A stretch of DNA of 64,000 nucleotides, taken from positions 744,001 through 808,000 of the forward strand of contig CP091730.1 of assembly GCA_022009915.1 (NCBI GenBank), given 5' to 3'. Numbering within the stretch: the first letter of the stretch is position 1; each line of letters begins with the position of its first letter. The DNA comes from Alistipes putredinis. Lineage in GTDB: Bacteria > Bacteroidota > Bacteroidia > Bacteroidales > Rikenellaceae. The notes beneath the pieces were generated by a model. The model ran no database searches, was not told where the DNA came from, and saw nothing but the letters and a program-made list of their open reading frames with translations. Shown here in pieces: positions 10,005 through 19,437 of this stretch. A program made the translations under genes and the position numbers.

Positions 10005-10847
10005 TCATTTCAATATCCGTTTTATGGTGTTGGCTTTCTGCATTGCGTTTATCAGTCCCTGCCGGTCGTCCTTTTCGAGCATGCGGCGCAGAATCTGCAA
10101 CTGATGAATATGCTCCCTGAGAACATCCAGCACGTTGTACTTGTTGCCCAAAAATATCGGCGCCCATGTCTGCGGCAGGCTCTTGGCAAGACGCACCGTG
10201 CTCTCGAATCCTCCGCCTGCGAGGTCGAAGATGTGCTCCTCCTCGCGCTCTTTCTCCAATACGGTCAGAGCCAGAGCGAAAGAGGTGATGTGGGAGATGT
10301 GCGACACGTAGGCCGAGTGCAGGTCCTGCTCCTCGGCGCTCATGTATCTTACGGGCATGCCCAGCGCGGCATATATCTTCTCCACGAAGGCCAGCGCGTC
10401 GGCGTCGCTTCTCTCCTTTTCGCAAATCACCACAGTCCGTCCTGTGAAGGCGTCGTGTTTCGCGGCTTCGGGGCCGCTGTATTCGGTTCCCCACATCGGG
10501 TGGGTGGCGACGAAACGGCCTCGGTTGGGGTGCATGCCGATTATCTCGCAAAGCTCCTGCTTTATGGAGCCGGTATCCATTACCACCTGCTTCGGCGTGA
10601 CTTTGTTCAGTATCTTGGTGACGATAACGGGAATCGTATCCACGGGAGTGGCTACGGCTATGAAATCCGCCTGCCGCACGGCATCGTCGAGAGATACCGC
10701 GGCATCGACTATCCCCAGCGAAAGCGCCTTTTCGGCATTGTCCGCAGAGTTGTCCACGCCGATTACGGTGTCGCACAGCCCCTTGTCTTTGAGATTGAGG
10801 GCCAGCGAACCGCCGATTAGTCCGAGTCCTATTACCGCAGCAGTCAT
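10005..10847 (-). CDS. tyrA: Prephenate dehydrogenase
   Basis: 280 aa, intact. It oxidises prephenate to 4-hydroxyphenylpyruvate for tyrosine synthesis. The N-terminus is an NAD-binding Rossmann motif (MTAAVIGLGLIGGSLALNL). DTGSIKQE and THPMWGTEYSGPEAA are the prephenate-binding signature segments, followed by the helical C-terminal dimer domain. The ATG overlaps the stop of the upstream aminotransferase by one base (TAATG), so the two are translationally coupled. No ACT domain is present, so allosteric control, if any, lies elsewhere in the pathway. Confidence 0.92.
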   Translation of the reverse strand: MTAAVIGLGLIGGSLALNLKDKGLCDTVIGVDNSADNAEKALSLGIVDAAVSLDDAVRQADFIAVATPVDTIPVIVTKILNKVTPKQVVMDTGSIKQELCEIIGMHPNRGRFVATHPMWGTEYSGPEAAKHDAFTGRTVVICEKERSDADALAFVEKIYAALGMPVRYMSAEEQDLHSAYVSHISHITSFALALTVLEKEREEEHIFDLAGGGFESTVRLAKSLPQTWAPIFLGNKYNVLDVLREHIHQLQILRRMLEKDDRQGLINAMQKANTIKRILK

Positions 10848-12028
10848 TACTTTCCGAAGTTCGCCTTTACCTTGTCGATAGCCTTTTGCAGCAGCTCTTT
10901 GGTCACGCACAGCGAGATGCGTATGTTGCGCGTCCCCTCGCTTCCGAATATGCCGCCCGGGGTGACGAATACGTCGCATTTGTCGAGCACTTCGTCCGAG
11001 AACTGGAAGCAGTCGCCCTTATAGTCTTCGGGAAGCGAAGCCCAGATGAAAAGGCCGGCCTGCCCCTTGCGGTAGGTGCATCCGAGAGCGTCGAGAAGTT
11101 CGTAACCCTTCTCTTCGCGCGAGTAGTACGTTTCGTTGAGCCTGGGTGAACCACTCCTCGCCCAGAGCCAGCGCCTCTGCGGCAGCGGCCTGAATGGGGT
11201 AGAACATACCCGAATCCATGTTGCTCTTGAAGCGCAGGACGTCGGAAATCCACTCTTTCTTGCCGGTCAGTACGCCCACACGCCATCCGGCCATGCTGTG
11301 GCCCTTGCTCAGAGAGTTCATCTCCATTGCGACGTCTTTCGCCCCGGGTATCGAGAGGATGCTCAGGCGGACGTCGTTGCGCACAAAACTGTACGGGTTG
11401 TCGTGGATGAGGAGTATGTTGTGGCGGGAGGCGAAATCGACGAGCTTTTCGAACAGTTCGCGAGTCGGGCGCGTTCCGGTCGGCATGTTGGGATAATTGA
11501 CGAGCATGAGCTTCACGCCGCTCAAATCCTCTTTCTCCAACTGCTCGAAGTCGGGCAGATAGCCGTTTTCGGCTTTGAGCCTTTGTATTCCAGACACACT
11601 CCGCCCGAAAGCGTTACGGCGGCTCGGTAGGTGGGGTAGCCCGGATTTGGGATAAGGGCCTTGTCGCCTTCGTTGAGGTAGGTCATGCAGACGTGCATGA
11701 TACCCTCTTTGGAGCCGATGAGCGGCAGCACTTCCGACGCGGGGTCGAGCGTTACGCCGTAGTATCTCTCGTACCACTGTGCGAAAGCCTCGCGCAGAAG
11801 TTTTGTTCCGTTGTAGGGCTGGTACACGTGCACGTCGGGGCGGGCGGCCTCTTTGGCCAACCGTTCGATTACCTTCGGCGAGGGCGGAAGGTCGGGGCTG
11901 CCGATGCCCAGAGCCACTATGTCGCGGCCCTGTTCGCGGAGCTGTGCGATTTCACGGTTCTTTTTGGAGAAGTAGTACTCCTTGATGCAATCCAGTCTCC
12001 CTGCGGGAGCGATTTCGACTTTTTTCAT
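10847..12028 (-). CDS. PLP-dependent aromatic/aspartate-type aminotransferase (two apparent frameshifts)
   Basis: Class I/II aminotransferase of about 390 aa. The Schiff-base lysine sits in SLSKGHSMAGWRVGV; other family segments are GIGSPDLPPSP, GSKEGIMHVCMTYLN and NYPNMPTG. Its position between pheA and tyrA suggests that it transaminates phenylpyruvate and 4-hydroxyphenylpyruvate. The sequence itself only supports the aspartate/LL-diaminopimelate aminotransferase-like group. Frame shifts lie near 11585 and at 11139-11143 (extra base inside AGCT). It starts 13 nt after pheA and ends overlapping tyrA, so the genes form one operon. Confidence 0.85.
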
Positions 12029-12041
12029 TTTCCTGTCGTAT

Positions 12042-12875
12042 TTAATGATTATCCTTTTCGGTGTTCAGTCCGTTGCGGTACACTCCGTAGACGTGCACCT
12101 CTTCGGTTACTCTTTGCAGACGTTCCAGATTTATAATGTAGTCGTCCAGACAATCGAACTCTATGTCGATATGGAACAGGTAGTGCCACGGTTCGCTGGG
12201 AATCGGATACGACTGCAATTTCGACATGTTCACTCCGTCCAGCTGCGAGAGCGCACGCATCAGCGCTCCCGAGCGGTGGTCGGTCTTGAAGTACATCGAT
12301 GCCTTGTTGGCATCGGGCGCTATATGATGGTCGTGGCGTTTGAGAATCATGAAGCGCGTGTAGTTGTTCTTTATTGTGTTTATCTCGGGAACGATGATTT
12401 TGAGCCCGAACAGCTCGGCCGCGAGCTGGCTGGCGATTGCCGCCGTGCCATGCAGCTTCTTTTCGGCTATTATGCGTGCGCTCAGGGCCGTATCGTCGCT
12501 TTCCATCAGTTTCCAGTCGGGATGCGTGTCCAGGAAATCCACGCACTGCAAGAGGGCCATCGGGTGGGACTGCACCTCGCAGATGTCTTCCAACTCGGTT
12601 TCGGGCAGCACCATCAGATTCTGCTTGATTGGCAGATACACCTCTCCGGCCACTTGCAGGTTGGCGTCCTGCAAGATGCTGTAATTGGCGATTATGGAGC
12701 CAGCGATTGAGTTCTCTATGGCCATGACGCCGGCATCGGCCTCTCCGCTCTTGACGCTCGCGGCGACTTGGCGGAACGTGTCGCATGCGACTGTCTCGAT
12801 GTCGCGTCCGAAGTAGCGGAACGCCGCTATCTGGTGGAAACTCCCTTCGTATCCCTGTATGGCTATGCTTTTCAT
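12042..12875 (-). CDS. pheA: Prephenate dehydratase
   Basis: About 277 aa, intact. It converts prephenate to phenylpyruvate, the committed step to phenylalanine. The catalytic domain starts IAIQGYEGSFHQIAAFRYF and contains the NNYTRFMIL motif (TRF). A C-terminal ACT domain (SGALMRALSQLDGVNMSKL, PWHYLFHIDIEF) should give feedback inhibition by Phe. I chose the ATG at 12875 because family members begin just before IAIQG. In-frame ATGs at 12893 and 12914 lie at the edge of or inside the attenuator hairpin. It is the first structural gene of the aromatic operon, preceded by the leader peptide and terminator at 12894-13031. Confidence 0.92.
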   Translation of the reverse strand: MKSIAIQGYEGSFHQIAAFRYFGRDIETVACDTFRQVAASVKSGEADAGVMAIENSIAGSIIANYSILQDANLQVAGEVYLPIKQNLMVLPETELEDICEVQSHPMALLQCVDFLDTHPDWKLMESDDTALSARIIAEKKLHGTAAIASQLAAELFGLKIIVPEINTIKNNYTRFMILKRHDHHIAPDANKASMYFKTDHRSGALMRALSQLDGVNMSKLQSYPIPSEPWHYLFHIDIEFDCLDDYIINLERLQRVTEEVHVYGVYRNGLNTEKDNH

Positions 12876-12893
12876 CGTCGTGCTTTTTCCCAT

Positions 12894-12928
12894 AAAAAAA
12901 TCCCAACCTTTCATTCGAGGTCGGGATT
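12894..12928 (-). terminator. Attenuator terminator upstream of pheA
   Basis: On the minus strand the arms at 12918-12928 and 12899-12909 pair over 11 bp (one G-U) around an 8-nt loop and are followed by seven U residues. This is a complete intrinsic terminator placed between the leader peptide stop and the pheA start, the expected position for an attenuator. Confidence 0.8.
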
Positions 12929-12983
12929 CATATTTTCGATATATCGTTTTCCGTTTTTATGTTTAACAAATCAAACCCCGACC
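12919..12983 (-). promoter_or_regulatory. Antiterminator pairing of the pheA attenuator
   Basis: The segment GGTCGGGGTT inside the end of the leader peptide gene (12974-12983) can pair with AATCCCGACC (12919-12928), the first arm of the terminator, over 10 bp with one G-U. The two structures exclude each other. A ribosome stalled on the aromatic codons upstream would leave the antiterminator free to form, and a ribosome reaching the leader stop would cover it. Confidence 0.7.
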
Positions 12984-13031
12984 GTTCTCACAGTAAAAAT
13001 AAAAGTAATAATAAAACGGCGAATACGTCAT
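12963..13031 (-). CDS. Phe/Tyr leader peptide of the aromatic operon attenuator
   Basis: A 22-codon open frame (ATG 13031, TAA 12963) that contains an unbroken run of eight aromatic codons, FYYYFYFY, at codons 6-13. Phe and Tyr are exactly the end products of the operon that follows. The antiterminator half-site overlaps codons 17-20 and the terminator follows about 35 nt after the stop. Start and stop fit a transcript beginning near 13062. This composition is very unlikely by chance and matches leader peptides of phe-type operons in other bacteria. Confidence 0.8.
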   Translation of the reverse strand: MTYSPFYYYFYFYCENGRGLIC

Positions 13032-13068
13032 GGTTCTTTTGTTTTGTACGGATTTCGTTTTCCAACCG

Positions 13069-13076
13069 CAAATATA
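13069..13076 (-). promoter_or_regulatory. Bacteroidetes -7 box for the aromatic operon
   Basis: Minus-strand TATATTTG followed by C, a full match to TAnnTTTG. It places the transcript start about 30 nt before the leader peptide ATG. The -33 region (GTTCG) is only a partial match. Confidence 0.55.
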
Positions 13077-13208
13077 CGAACAAAATCCGAAAACGAACCG
13101 CTCCATTGAATTTTTTTACGAAAAAAATGCTTTCGTGATATTTTTTATATCGCAGGGACCGACGGCGCCGAGCGGAGGTCGGAACGGGATTTTTTTGTGG
13201 AGAATCGC

Positions 13209-13216
13209 TATCTTTG
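13209..13216 (+). promoter_or_regulatory. Bacteroidetes -7 box before the acyl-ACP thioesterase
   Basis: TATCTTTG fits TAnnTTTG and lies 37 nt before the ATG at 13254. No well-spaced TTTG is seen upstream. Confidence 0.4.
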
Positions 13217-13253
13217 TCCCGATTGAACCGGACAGCAAAAGATTTTTTACGAT

Positions 13254-13971
13254 ATGCCGAGACATTACGAATTTACGGTAGGATTGCAGGACGTGGATTA
13301 CACGTCTAAAAATAAGGCTCGTGTCGCTCGTGGACAAGATTCTGGCGGCGGCCGGTATGGATGCCGATGCGCTCGGGTTCGGCGTGGGGACTTGAACAGG
13401 AATGCCTGCACGTGGGTGCTTTTCGAGATTTGCGCTGCGGATGTCCCGTATGCCGCGTGCGGGAGAAAGACTCGTCGTTTCGACGTGGGTCAGCGAATAC
13501 GGCCGCCTGCTCACTACGCGAAACTTCACCGTCGCCGATTCCGACGGCAGGGGAATAGGCGCCGCCGTGTCGGCATGGGTTATGCTCGATGTGGAAAAAC
13601 GTACGCCGGTCGATTTGAGCGGCCTCGAAAGTGCCGTGAGGCATATGGAGCCGGTGCCGAGCCCTCTCGACGGCCCGAAACGCATACGCGCCATGCAGAT
13701 GCCCGTCGTAAGGGAGCACGATGTCGTATACAGCGACATAGACTTCAACGGGCATGTCGGAACCATGCGCTATATCGAGATGATGATCGACCTTCTGCCG
13801 TGGCCCGTGATAGAGAACGCCGAATCGCTGCGTTTCGACGTAAACTTCCTGCATGAGACACAGGCCGGCAAAACCATATCCATAGGTATGGCAGAAGCGG
13901 ACGGCTGCTACCGTTTCGGTCTTCGCGCCGATATGCGGGACATTTGCAGGGCGGAGCTGGAAATCATGTAG
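13254..13971 (+). CDS. Acyl-ACP thioesterase (apparent frameshifts)
   Basis: Double-hotdog thioesterase of about 238 aa that releases fatty acids from acyl carrier protein. The joined N-terminus reads MPRHYEFTVGLQDVDYTSKI, followed by LVDKILAAAGMDADALGFGVGD, NACTWVLSRFALRM and WVSEYGRLLTTRNFTV. The second hotdog repeat starts HDVVYSDIDFNGHVGTMRYIE, where the N and H of DFNGHV are the usual catalytic-site residues. Frame changes lie at about 13314 (A5), 13392 (G-run) and 13422 (T-run). No signal peptide is seen, so it is cytoplasmic. It is a single gene divergent from the aromatic operon. Confidence 0.85.
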
Positions 13972-14039
13972 AATAAGACCGGCGGAAAGAAATTTTGCAT
14001 TTGCGACGCGAGATTTTTTTCATATCGTGATATTTTTCG

Positions 14040-14047
14040 TAACTTTG
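14040..14047 (+). promoter_or_regulatory. Bacteroidetes -7 box, kbl promoter
   Basis: TAACTTTG followed by C fits TAnnTTTG. A T-rich stretch lies at the -33 position. The kbl ATG follows 52 nt downstream. Confidence 0.45.
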
Positions 14048-14099
14048 CTAACAGATTATAAGCGACAATTACATATTAAAACTTCAACTTAACAACACT

Positions 14100-15295
14100 A
14101 TGTACGGAAAAATGCAGGAGCATCTCCAAAAGGAGCTGGCTTCAATCAAGGAAGCGGGTCTGTACAAGACCGAACGCATTATCGAGAGCGAGCAGCGGGC
14201 CGACATTCAGGTGGGCGGAAAAAAACCGTGCTCAACTTTTGCGCCAACAACTATCTCGGTTTGTCGAACAACAAACGCATGATAGAGGCCGCTAAAAAGG
14301 CGATGGACAGCCGCGGATTCGGCATGTCGTCCGTGCGTTTTCATCTGCGGAACGCAGGATTTGCACAAACAGACTCGAAAAAAATCCATAGCCGATTATT
14401 TCGGAACCGAAGATACGATTCTCTATGCCGCATGTTTCGATGCGAACGGCGGAGTGTTCGAGCCTCTTCTCACGGAGGAGGACGCTATCATTTCGGATGC
14501 TCTTAATCACGCTTCGATTATCGACGGCGTGCGTCTTTGCAAGGCGGTTCGCTACCGTTACAAGAACGCCGACATGGAAGACCTCGAACAGCAGCTCAAA
14601 CTCGCACAGGCGCAGCGCTTCCGCATCATCGTGACCGACGGCGTGTTCTCGATGGACGGCAACGTGGCCCCGATGGACAAGATTTGCGCTCTGGCCGAGC
14701 AGTACAACGCACTGGTGATGGTGGACGAAAGCCACTCGGCCGGTGTCGTCGGAGCTACGGGCCGCGGCGTGACCGAACTGTACGACATGCGCGGCAAGGT
14801 GGACATCATCACCGGAACTCTGGGCAAGGCATTCGGCGGCGCAGTGGGCGGATTCACCACGGGACGCAAGGAGATTATCGACATGCTGCGTCAGAGGTCG
14901 CGTCCGTATCTGTTCTCCAACTCGCTCCCTCCCATGGTGGTCGGTGCGAGCATCGAGATGTTCAAGATGCTGGGCGAGAGCAACGAACTGCACGACCGTC
15001 TGGCCGCCAATGTCGAGCACTTCCGCACGGCGATGCTCGCTGCCGGTTTCGACATAAAGCCCACACAGTCGGCAATCTGCGCAGTGATGCTCTACGACGC
15101 AAAAACCTTTCGCAGGAGTTCGCAGCCAAACTTCTGGACGAGGGAATCTACGTTACGGGATTCTACTATCCGGTAGTTCCGAAAGGACAGGCCCGTATCC
15201 GCGTACAGGTTTCCGCCGGACATACCACCGAGCAGCTCGACAAGTGCGTTGCGGCTTTCGTGAAAATCGGAAAGCAGCTCGGAGTACTCAAATAA
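14100..15295 (+). CDS. kbl: Glycine C-acetyltransferase (2-amino-3-ketobutyrate CoA ligase) (apparent frameshifts)
   Basis: PLP enzyme of threonine catabolism that converts 2-amino-3-ketobutyrate plus CoA to glycine and acetyl-CoA. The joined protein is about 397 aa and begins MYGKMQEHLQKELASIKEAG. It contains VLNFCANNYLGLSNN, the VDESHSAGVVGATGRG cofactor-binding region and the lysine site TGTLGKAFGGAVGG, with PYLFSNSLPP after it. Shifts lie near 14222 (A7), 14341 (T4), 14373 (AGCT plus the following A7, compensating) and 15105 (A5). The lrp gene follows 33 nt downstream, which suggests amino-acid-responsive control. Other alpha-oxoamine synthases are possible, but the N-terminal match to Kbl is good. 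Confidence 0.9.
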
Positions 15296-15328
15296 CGAAC
15301 GACAACGGACTCTAAACAGCTTTCAACC

Positions 15329-15802
15329 ATGCCAAAAGTCGAAATGGACGCAACGGATCACAAGATACTCCGTTACCTGATGAAAAACGCACGCATGCCG
15401 TTTTTGGAGATTGCCCGCGAATGCGGAATCTCGGGCGCAGCCATACACCAGAGAGTCAAGAAACTGACCGAACTCGGCGTAATCAACGGAACTCGCCTTA
15501 TGGTGAACCCCAAAACGCTCGGTTTCGACGTCTGCGCAATCATCGGCATCAAGTTGCAGGACCCGTCCTATTTCGACGCTACGGTGGCCATGCTAAAACA
15601 TATACCCGAAATCGTGGACTGCTATTTCATCACGGGGCAGTACAATATACTTATAAAGGTATATTGCCGCGACAACGAGCATATGATGCACACCATCTTC
15701 GACGGCATACTGAAAGTGGACGGCATAGCCTCGACCGAGACGTTCATCTCTTTGGCCGAGGTGTTCAATCGTCAGGTTTACGTGGCGGAGTTGGAGGATT
15801 AG
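15329..15802 (+). CDS. Lrp/AsnC family transcriptional regulator
   Basis: 157 aa, intact. An N-terminal helix-turn-helix (ILRYLMKNARMPFLEIARECGISGAAIHQRVKKL) is followed by the ligand-binding RAM domain with alternating strands (IIGIKLQDPSYFDATVAML, DCYFITGQYNILIKVYCRD). Proteins of this family bind amino acids and regulate amino-acid metabolism genes. Its position directly after kbl makes that gene a plausible target. It ends 4 nt before the next ATG, so it is co-transcribed with the queD-like gene. Confidence 0.9.
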   Translation: MPKVEMDATDHKILRYLMKNARMPFLEIARECGISGAAIHQRVKKLTELGVINGTRLMVNPKTLGFDVCAIIGIKLQDPSYFDATVAMLKHIPEIVDCYFITGQYNILIKVYCRDNEHMMHTIFDGILKVDGIASTETFISLAEVFNRQVYVAELED

Positions 15803-15806
15803 CCGT

Positions 15807-16262
15807 ATGGGCAGCATAATTCGCATAACGAAGGAGTTCTCGTTCGAGACGGCCCATGCGCTGGAAGGTTACGACGGCGCCTGCCGCCATATCCACGGCC
15901 ACTCCTACCGCATGAAGGTCACCGTCAGCGGAAGCCCCGTTGCGGATGCCGGCAGCCCGAAATGCGGCATGGTGATGGACTTCGGAGACTTGAAGCGAAT
16001 CGTCGTCGAGAACATAGTCTCGCGATTCGACCATGCGATGGTGATTCGCCGGACCCTAAGCAACGGCCGGTTCATAGACGAACTCAGGGCGCGTTACGAT
16101 TCCATTATCGAAACTCCCTACCAGCCGACGAGCGAAAACATGCTGCTGTATTTCGTGGAAGTCCTGAAAAACAGACTTCCGGCATCCGTGAAACTCGAAG
16201 CCGTGGAACTTTACGAAACGGCGACCTCCTGCGCCCAGTGGCGGGCCGATGACAACGAGTAG
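15807..16262 (+). CDS. queD: 6-pyruvoyl-tetrahydropterin synthase / QueD family protein
   Basis: 151 aa, intact. The zinc site is formed by FSFETAHAL and the HIHGHSY segment (HxHGHxY); the active-site glutamate is in SENMLLYFVEVL, and the C-terminal VELYETATSCAQW matches the family. QueD makes 6-carboxy-tetrahydropterin for queuosine (preQ0) synthesis. The same fold serves pterin synthesis, so the exact product is inferred. No other queuosine gene lies in this window. Confidence 0.85.
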   Translation: MGSIIRITKEFSFETAHALEGYDGACRHIHGHSYRMKVTVSGSPVADAGSPKCGMVMDFGDLKRIVVENIVSRFDHAMVIRRTLSNGRFIDELRARYDSIIETPYQPTSENMLLYFVEVLKNRLPASVKLEAVELYETATSCAQWRADDNE

Positions 16263-16289
16263 GATGCGCCGGTTGTCGGAGACATGACG

Positions 16290-16321
16290 GACGGGGACCC
16301 GAAAAAGGTCCCCGTCTTTTT
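16290..16321 (+). terminator. Intrinsic terminator after the kbl-lrp-queD operon
   Basis: A 10-bp stem, GACGGGGACC with GGTCCCCGTC, around a short A-rich loop, followed by five T residues. Confidence 0.85.
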
Positions 16322-16404
16322 ATATGATATCCGGAAATGCCGGCCGCTCTCACGGAAAGTCCGAACGCGGCCCGTAAATGCGGAAAAAGGCGTGGGGACG
16401 GCTT

Positions 16405-16436
16405 TTTGCTTTTTGGCCCGTAATTGACTATTTTTG
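16405..16436 (+). promoter_or_regulatory. Bacteroidetes promoter of polA
   Basis: TTTTTG at -33 and TATTTTTG at -7 separated by 20 nt, a near-perfect Bacteroidetes consensus, 20 nt before the polA ATG. Confidence 0.65.
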
Positions 16437-16455
16437 TCTGCAAAGACTTTTCCTT

Positions 16456-19361
16456 ATGGCCAAACTGTTTCTCATAGACGCCTATGCGTTGATATTCAGA
16501 AGTTATTACGCTTTTCTGGGCCGCAGCATGCACAACGGGGCGGGGGTTAATACCGCACCGATATTCGGATTCACGAAATTTCTGCGCGACATCATCTCGC
16601 GCGAGCGTCCCGGATATCTCGGGGTGGCGTTCGACCCTAAGGGCGGTAATTTCAGGCATGAGCTGTATCCGCTCTACAAGGCCAACCGCACGGCTACGCC
16701 GGAGGATATTACGGCAGGGCATACCTTATATAAAAACGCATTTTGGAGGCCATGCGAATCCCCACGCTCGAAGTGGCCGGCTACGAGGCCGACGACGTGA
16801 TAGGCACGCTCTCGGTCAAGGCTGCCGCCGACGGATTCGACGTTTTCATGGTTACCCCGGACAAGGATTACGGCCAGGCTGGTAACGGAGCGCAGCGTCA
16901 TATACAAGCAGAGCAAGGGCGAAGGGGTGGAGATAGTGGACATGGCCGGCATAAAGGCTCATTACGGATTCGACGACCCGCGTTTGGTCATAGACGTGCT
17001 GGCGCTGTGGGGCGACTCTTCGGACAATGTCCCGGGTGTGCCCGGCATAGGAGAAAAGGGTGCGATAAAACTCATCAATACCTACGGATGCGTCGAACGG
17101 ATAATCGAGGCTGCCGGCAGTCTGCCGCCGAAACAGCGGGAAAACATACTTTCCACCCGCGAGCAGCTGCTTCTTTCCAAACGTCTTGTCACCATAGATA
17201 CGGGCGTGCCGATTGATTTCGAAGCCGAGGATTTCAGAATGGAGAACCCCGACTGCGCGGCCCTGAAAAGAATATATGCCGAGCTGGGTTTCAATATGTT
17301 TTTGCGCGAAATGGAGACCAATGCCTCCTCGCCGTTCAATGCGGCGGTCGTGTGCAATGTCGAGACTGCGGCCGACGAGGCGCCCCGTCAGGCGGCTCAG
17401 ACGCAGGCTCGCGACGATGGCAATCGAGAAATCCTACCGCAAGCGCGAGGCAGCCCTGAAAGGACAGGGGTCGCTTTTCGACATTCCTGAATCCGCTGTA
17501 CGGCCGGTGGCTGGCGTTACTGCACCGTCCGAACCGGCAGAGCCGGACATGCTTACGGTCGGAACCGTAGAGCACGAATATATAGTGGCATCCACTGCGG
17601 AACAGGCGGCATGTGCCGTGGAGGAAATCGGCGCGTTCGGGGAGTTCTGTTTCGATACGGAAACCACCGGACTGGATGTCTTCCGCGACCGCATCGTGGG
17701 CCTTTTCGCTCGCCGCGCAGCCGCACAGGGCTTACTACATGCCGTTTACCGACGATAACAGGGAGGCGCTGCTCGCTGTTCTGCGGCCGCTTTTCGAGGA
17801 TGAGAGCAAGGCTAAAATCGGCCAGAACGTGAAGTTCGACATAAACGTGCTCCGGCGGTGCGGCATAGAGGTGCGCGGCCGGCTGTACGACACGATGATT
17901 CTGCACTATCTGCTCGATCCCGAATCGCGCCACGGCATGAATTACCTTTCGCGCAGGTATCTCAACTATGCGCCTGTCGAAATAGAGACGCTGATAGGTA
18001 CGGGGCCCAAGAAGCTGACCATGGACATGGTGCCCGTGGACAAGGTGGCCGAATACGCCGCCGAGGATGCCGACGTCACCCTTCAACTCAAAGCCGTATT
18101 GTGGGAACTCATCGAGCGGCAGGACATGCGCTCGCTCTATTTCGATATTGAGGAGCCGATGATACGGACACTGGCCGACATGGAACTTACGGGAGTGAAG
18201 ATAGACAGCGGTCTTCTGAACGAGTATGCCGTAGAACTCGGAGCGCAGTTGAAGGATATGGAGGCTCGCGTGAGGGAGATGGCCGGCGAGCCGAACCTCA
18301 ATGTCAATTCGTCGCGTCAGTTGGGCGAGGTGCTGTTCGCCAAGCTGCTTATCGACGGTAAGCCCCGGATGACCAAGACCAAGCAATTTAGAACCGACGA
18401 GGAGTATTTGCAGATGCTCGCTCCGCGTCATCCGATAATACCGCTCATTTTGGAGTATCGCGGCGTGAAGAAGCTGCTTTCGACCTATGTCGAGGCTCTT
18501 CCGCAGCTGGTGAATCCCGAGACCGGACGTATCCACACCTCTTTCAATCAGGCAGTAACGGCTACCGGACGGCTCTCTTCGACCAATCCCAATCTGCAAA
18601 ACATTCCGATTCGCGATGCCATGGGGCGCCGAATCCGTCAGGCATTCATTCCCTCGGGGCCGGACCGGCTTATTTTTTCGGCCGATTACAGTCAGGTGGA
18701 ACTGCGCCTTATGGCGCATCTGAGCGGGGACGAGCATCTGATAGAAGCGTTCCGCAGCGGCGAAGACATCCATAGGGCGACGGCGGCCAGACTTTTCGGC
18801 ATCGCCCCAGAGCAGGTTACCGACGAACAGCGCCGGCGGGCCAAAACGGCTAATTTCGGAATCATTTACGGCATATCGGCTTTCGGGCTCGCCCAAAGGT
18901 TAGGTCTGCCGCGCAGCGAGGCCAAGGAGATAATCGAAGGCTATTTCCGTTCCTATCCGAGGGTCAAGGAGTATATGGAAGAGGTGGCCGTGCATGCACG
19001 CGAAAAGGGATATGTGACCACCATTTTCGGGCGCAGGCGTTATCTTTCCGACATCAATTCGAGAAATGCCGTGGCTCGGGCTCTTGCCGAACGGAACGCC
19101 ATAAACGCTCCGATACAGGGCAGTGCCGCGGACATCATGAAGCTGGCCATGACGCGCGTGCACGAGCGGTTCGAACAGCTCGGCCTGAAATCGCGCATGA
19201 TTTTTGCAGGTGCATGACGAAATAGTCGTGGACATGCTTAAAAAGCGAGGAGGCTCAGGTGCGCGAGATTGTGGTGCAGGCCATGCAGGGCGCGGCAAAT
19301 CTTTCGGTCGAACTCGTGGCCGAATGCGGCATGGGCGAAAAACTGGCTGTCGGCGCATTAG
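16456..19361 (+). CDS. polA: DNA polymerase I (apparent frameshifts)
   Basis: Family A polymerase for repair and Okazaki-fragment processing. The joined protein, about 965 aa, has a 5' nuclease domain (LFLIDAYALIFRSYYAF, AGYEADDVIGTL, VTPDKDYGQLV, GDSSDNVPGVPGIGEKGA), a 3'-5' exonuclease-like domain that keeps the FDTETTGLD motif, and the polymerase domain (FSADYSQVELRLMAHLSGD, RRAKTANFGIIYGISAFGL, INAPIQGSAADI, VHDEIVVD). Shifts lie near 16711, 16734, 16879 and 17408 (both AGCT), 17706, 19203, 19243 and 19338. All remaining parts are conserved, so the gene is probably functional in the organism. The stop used is TAG at 19359. Confidence 0.93.
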
Positions 19362-19378
19362 TTTTTCGATTGCGCGTA

Positions 19379-19407
19379 TTGTATAATAATTAATTGTATT
19401 ATATTTG
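19379..19407 (+). promoter_or_regulatory. Bacteroidetes-type promoter before the lipoprotein gene
   Basis: TTG and TATATTTG separated by 18 nt, about 30 nt before the ATG at 19438. The spacing is slightly short. Confidence 0.45.
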
Positions 19408-19437
19408 CGACTGTTAATACCTAAACTAAAATTACTT

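Noticed and set aside
12875..12914. Upstream in-frame start for pheA (MKGWDFF..) read as a second leader peptide
   Set aside because: This ATG lies inside the terminator stem. The Phe/Tyr-rich peptide further upstream is a far better leader, and family members start at the later ATG.
16456..19361. Split polA read as several separate genes or as a decayed pseudogene
   Set aside because: All domains and catalytic residues are conserved on both sides of each break and the breaks follow the window-wide error pattern.
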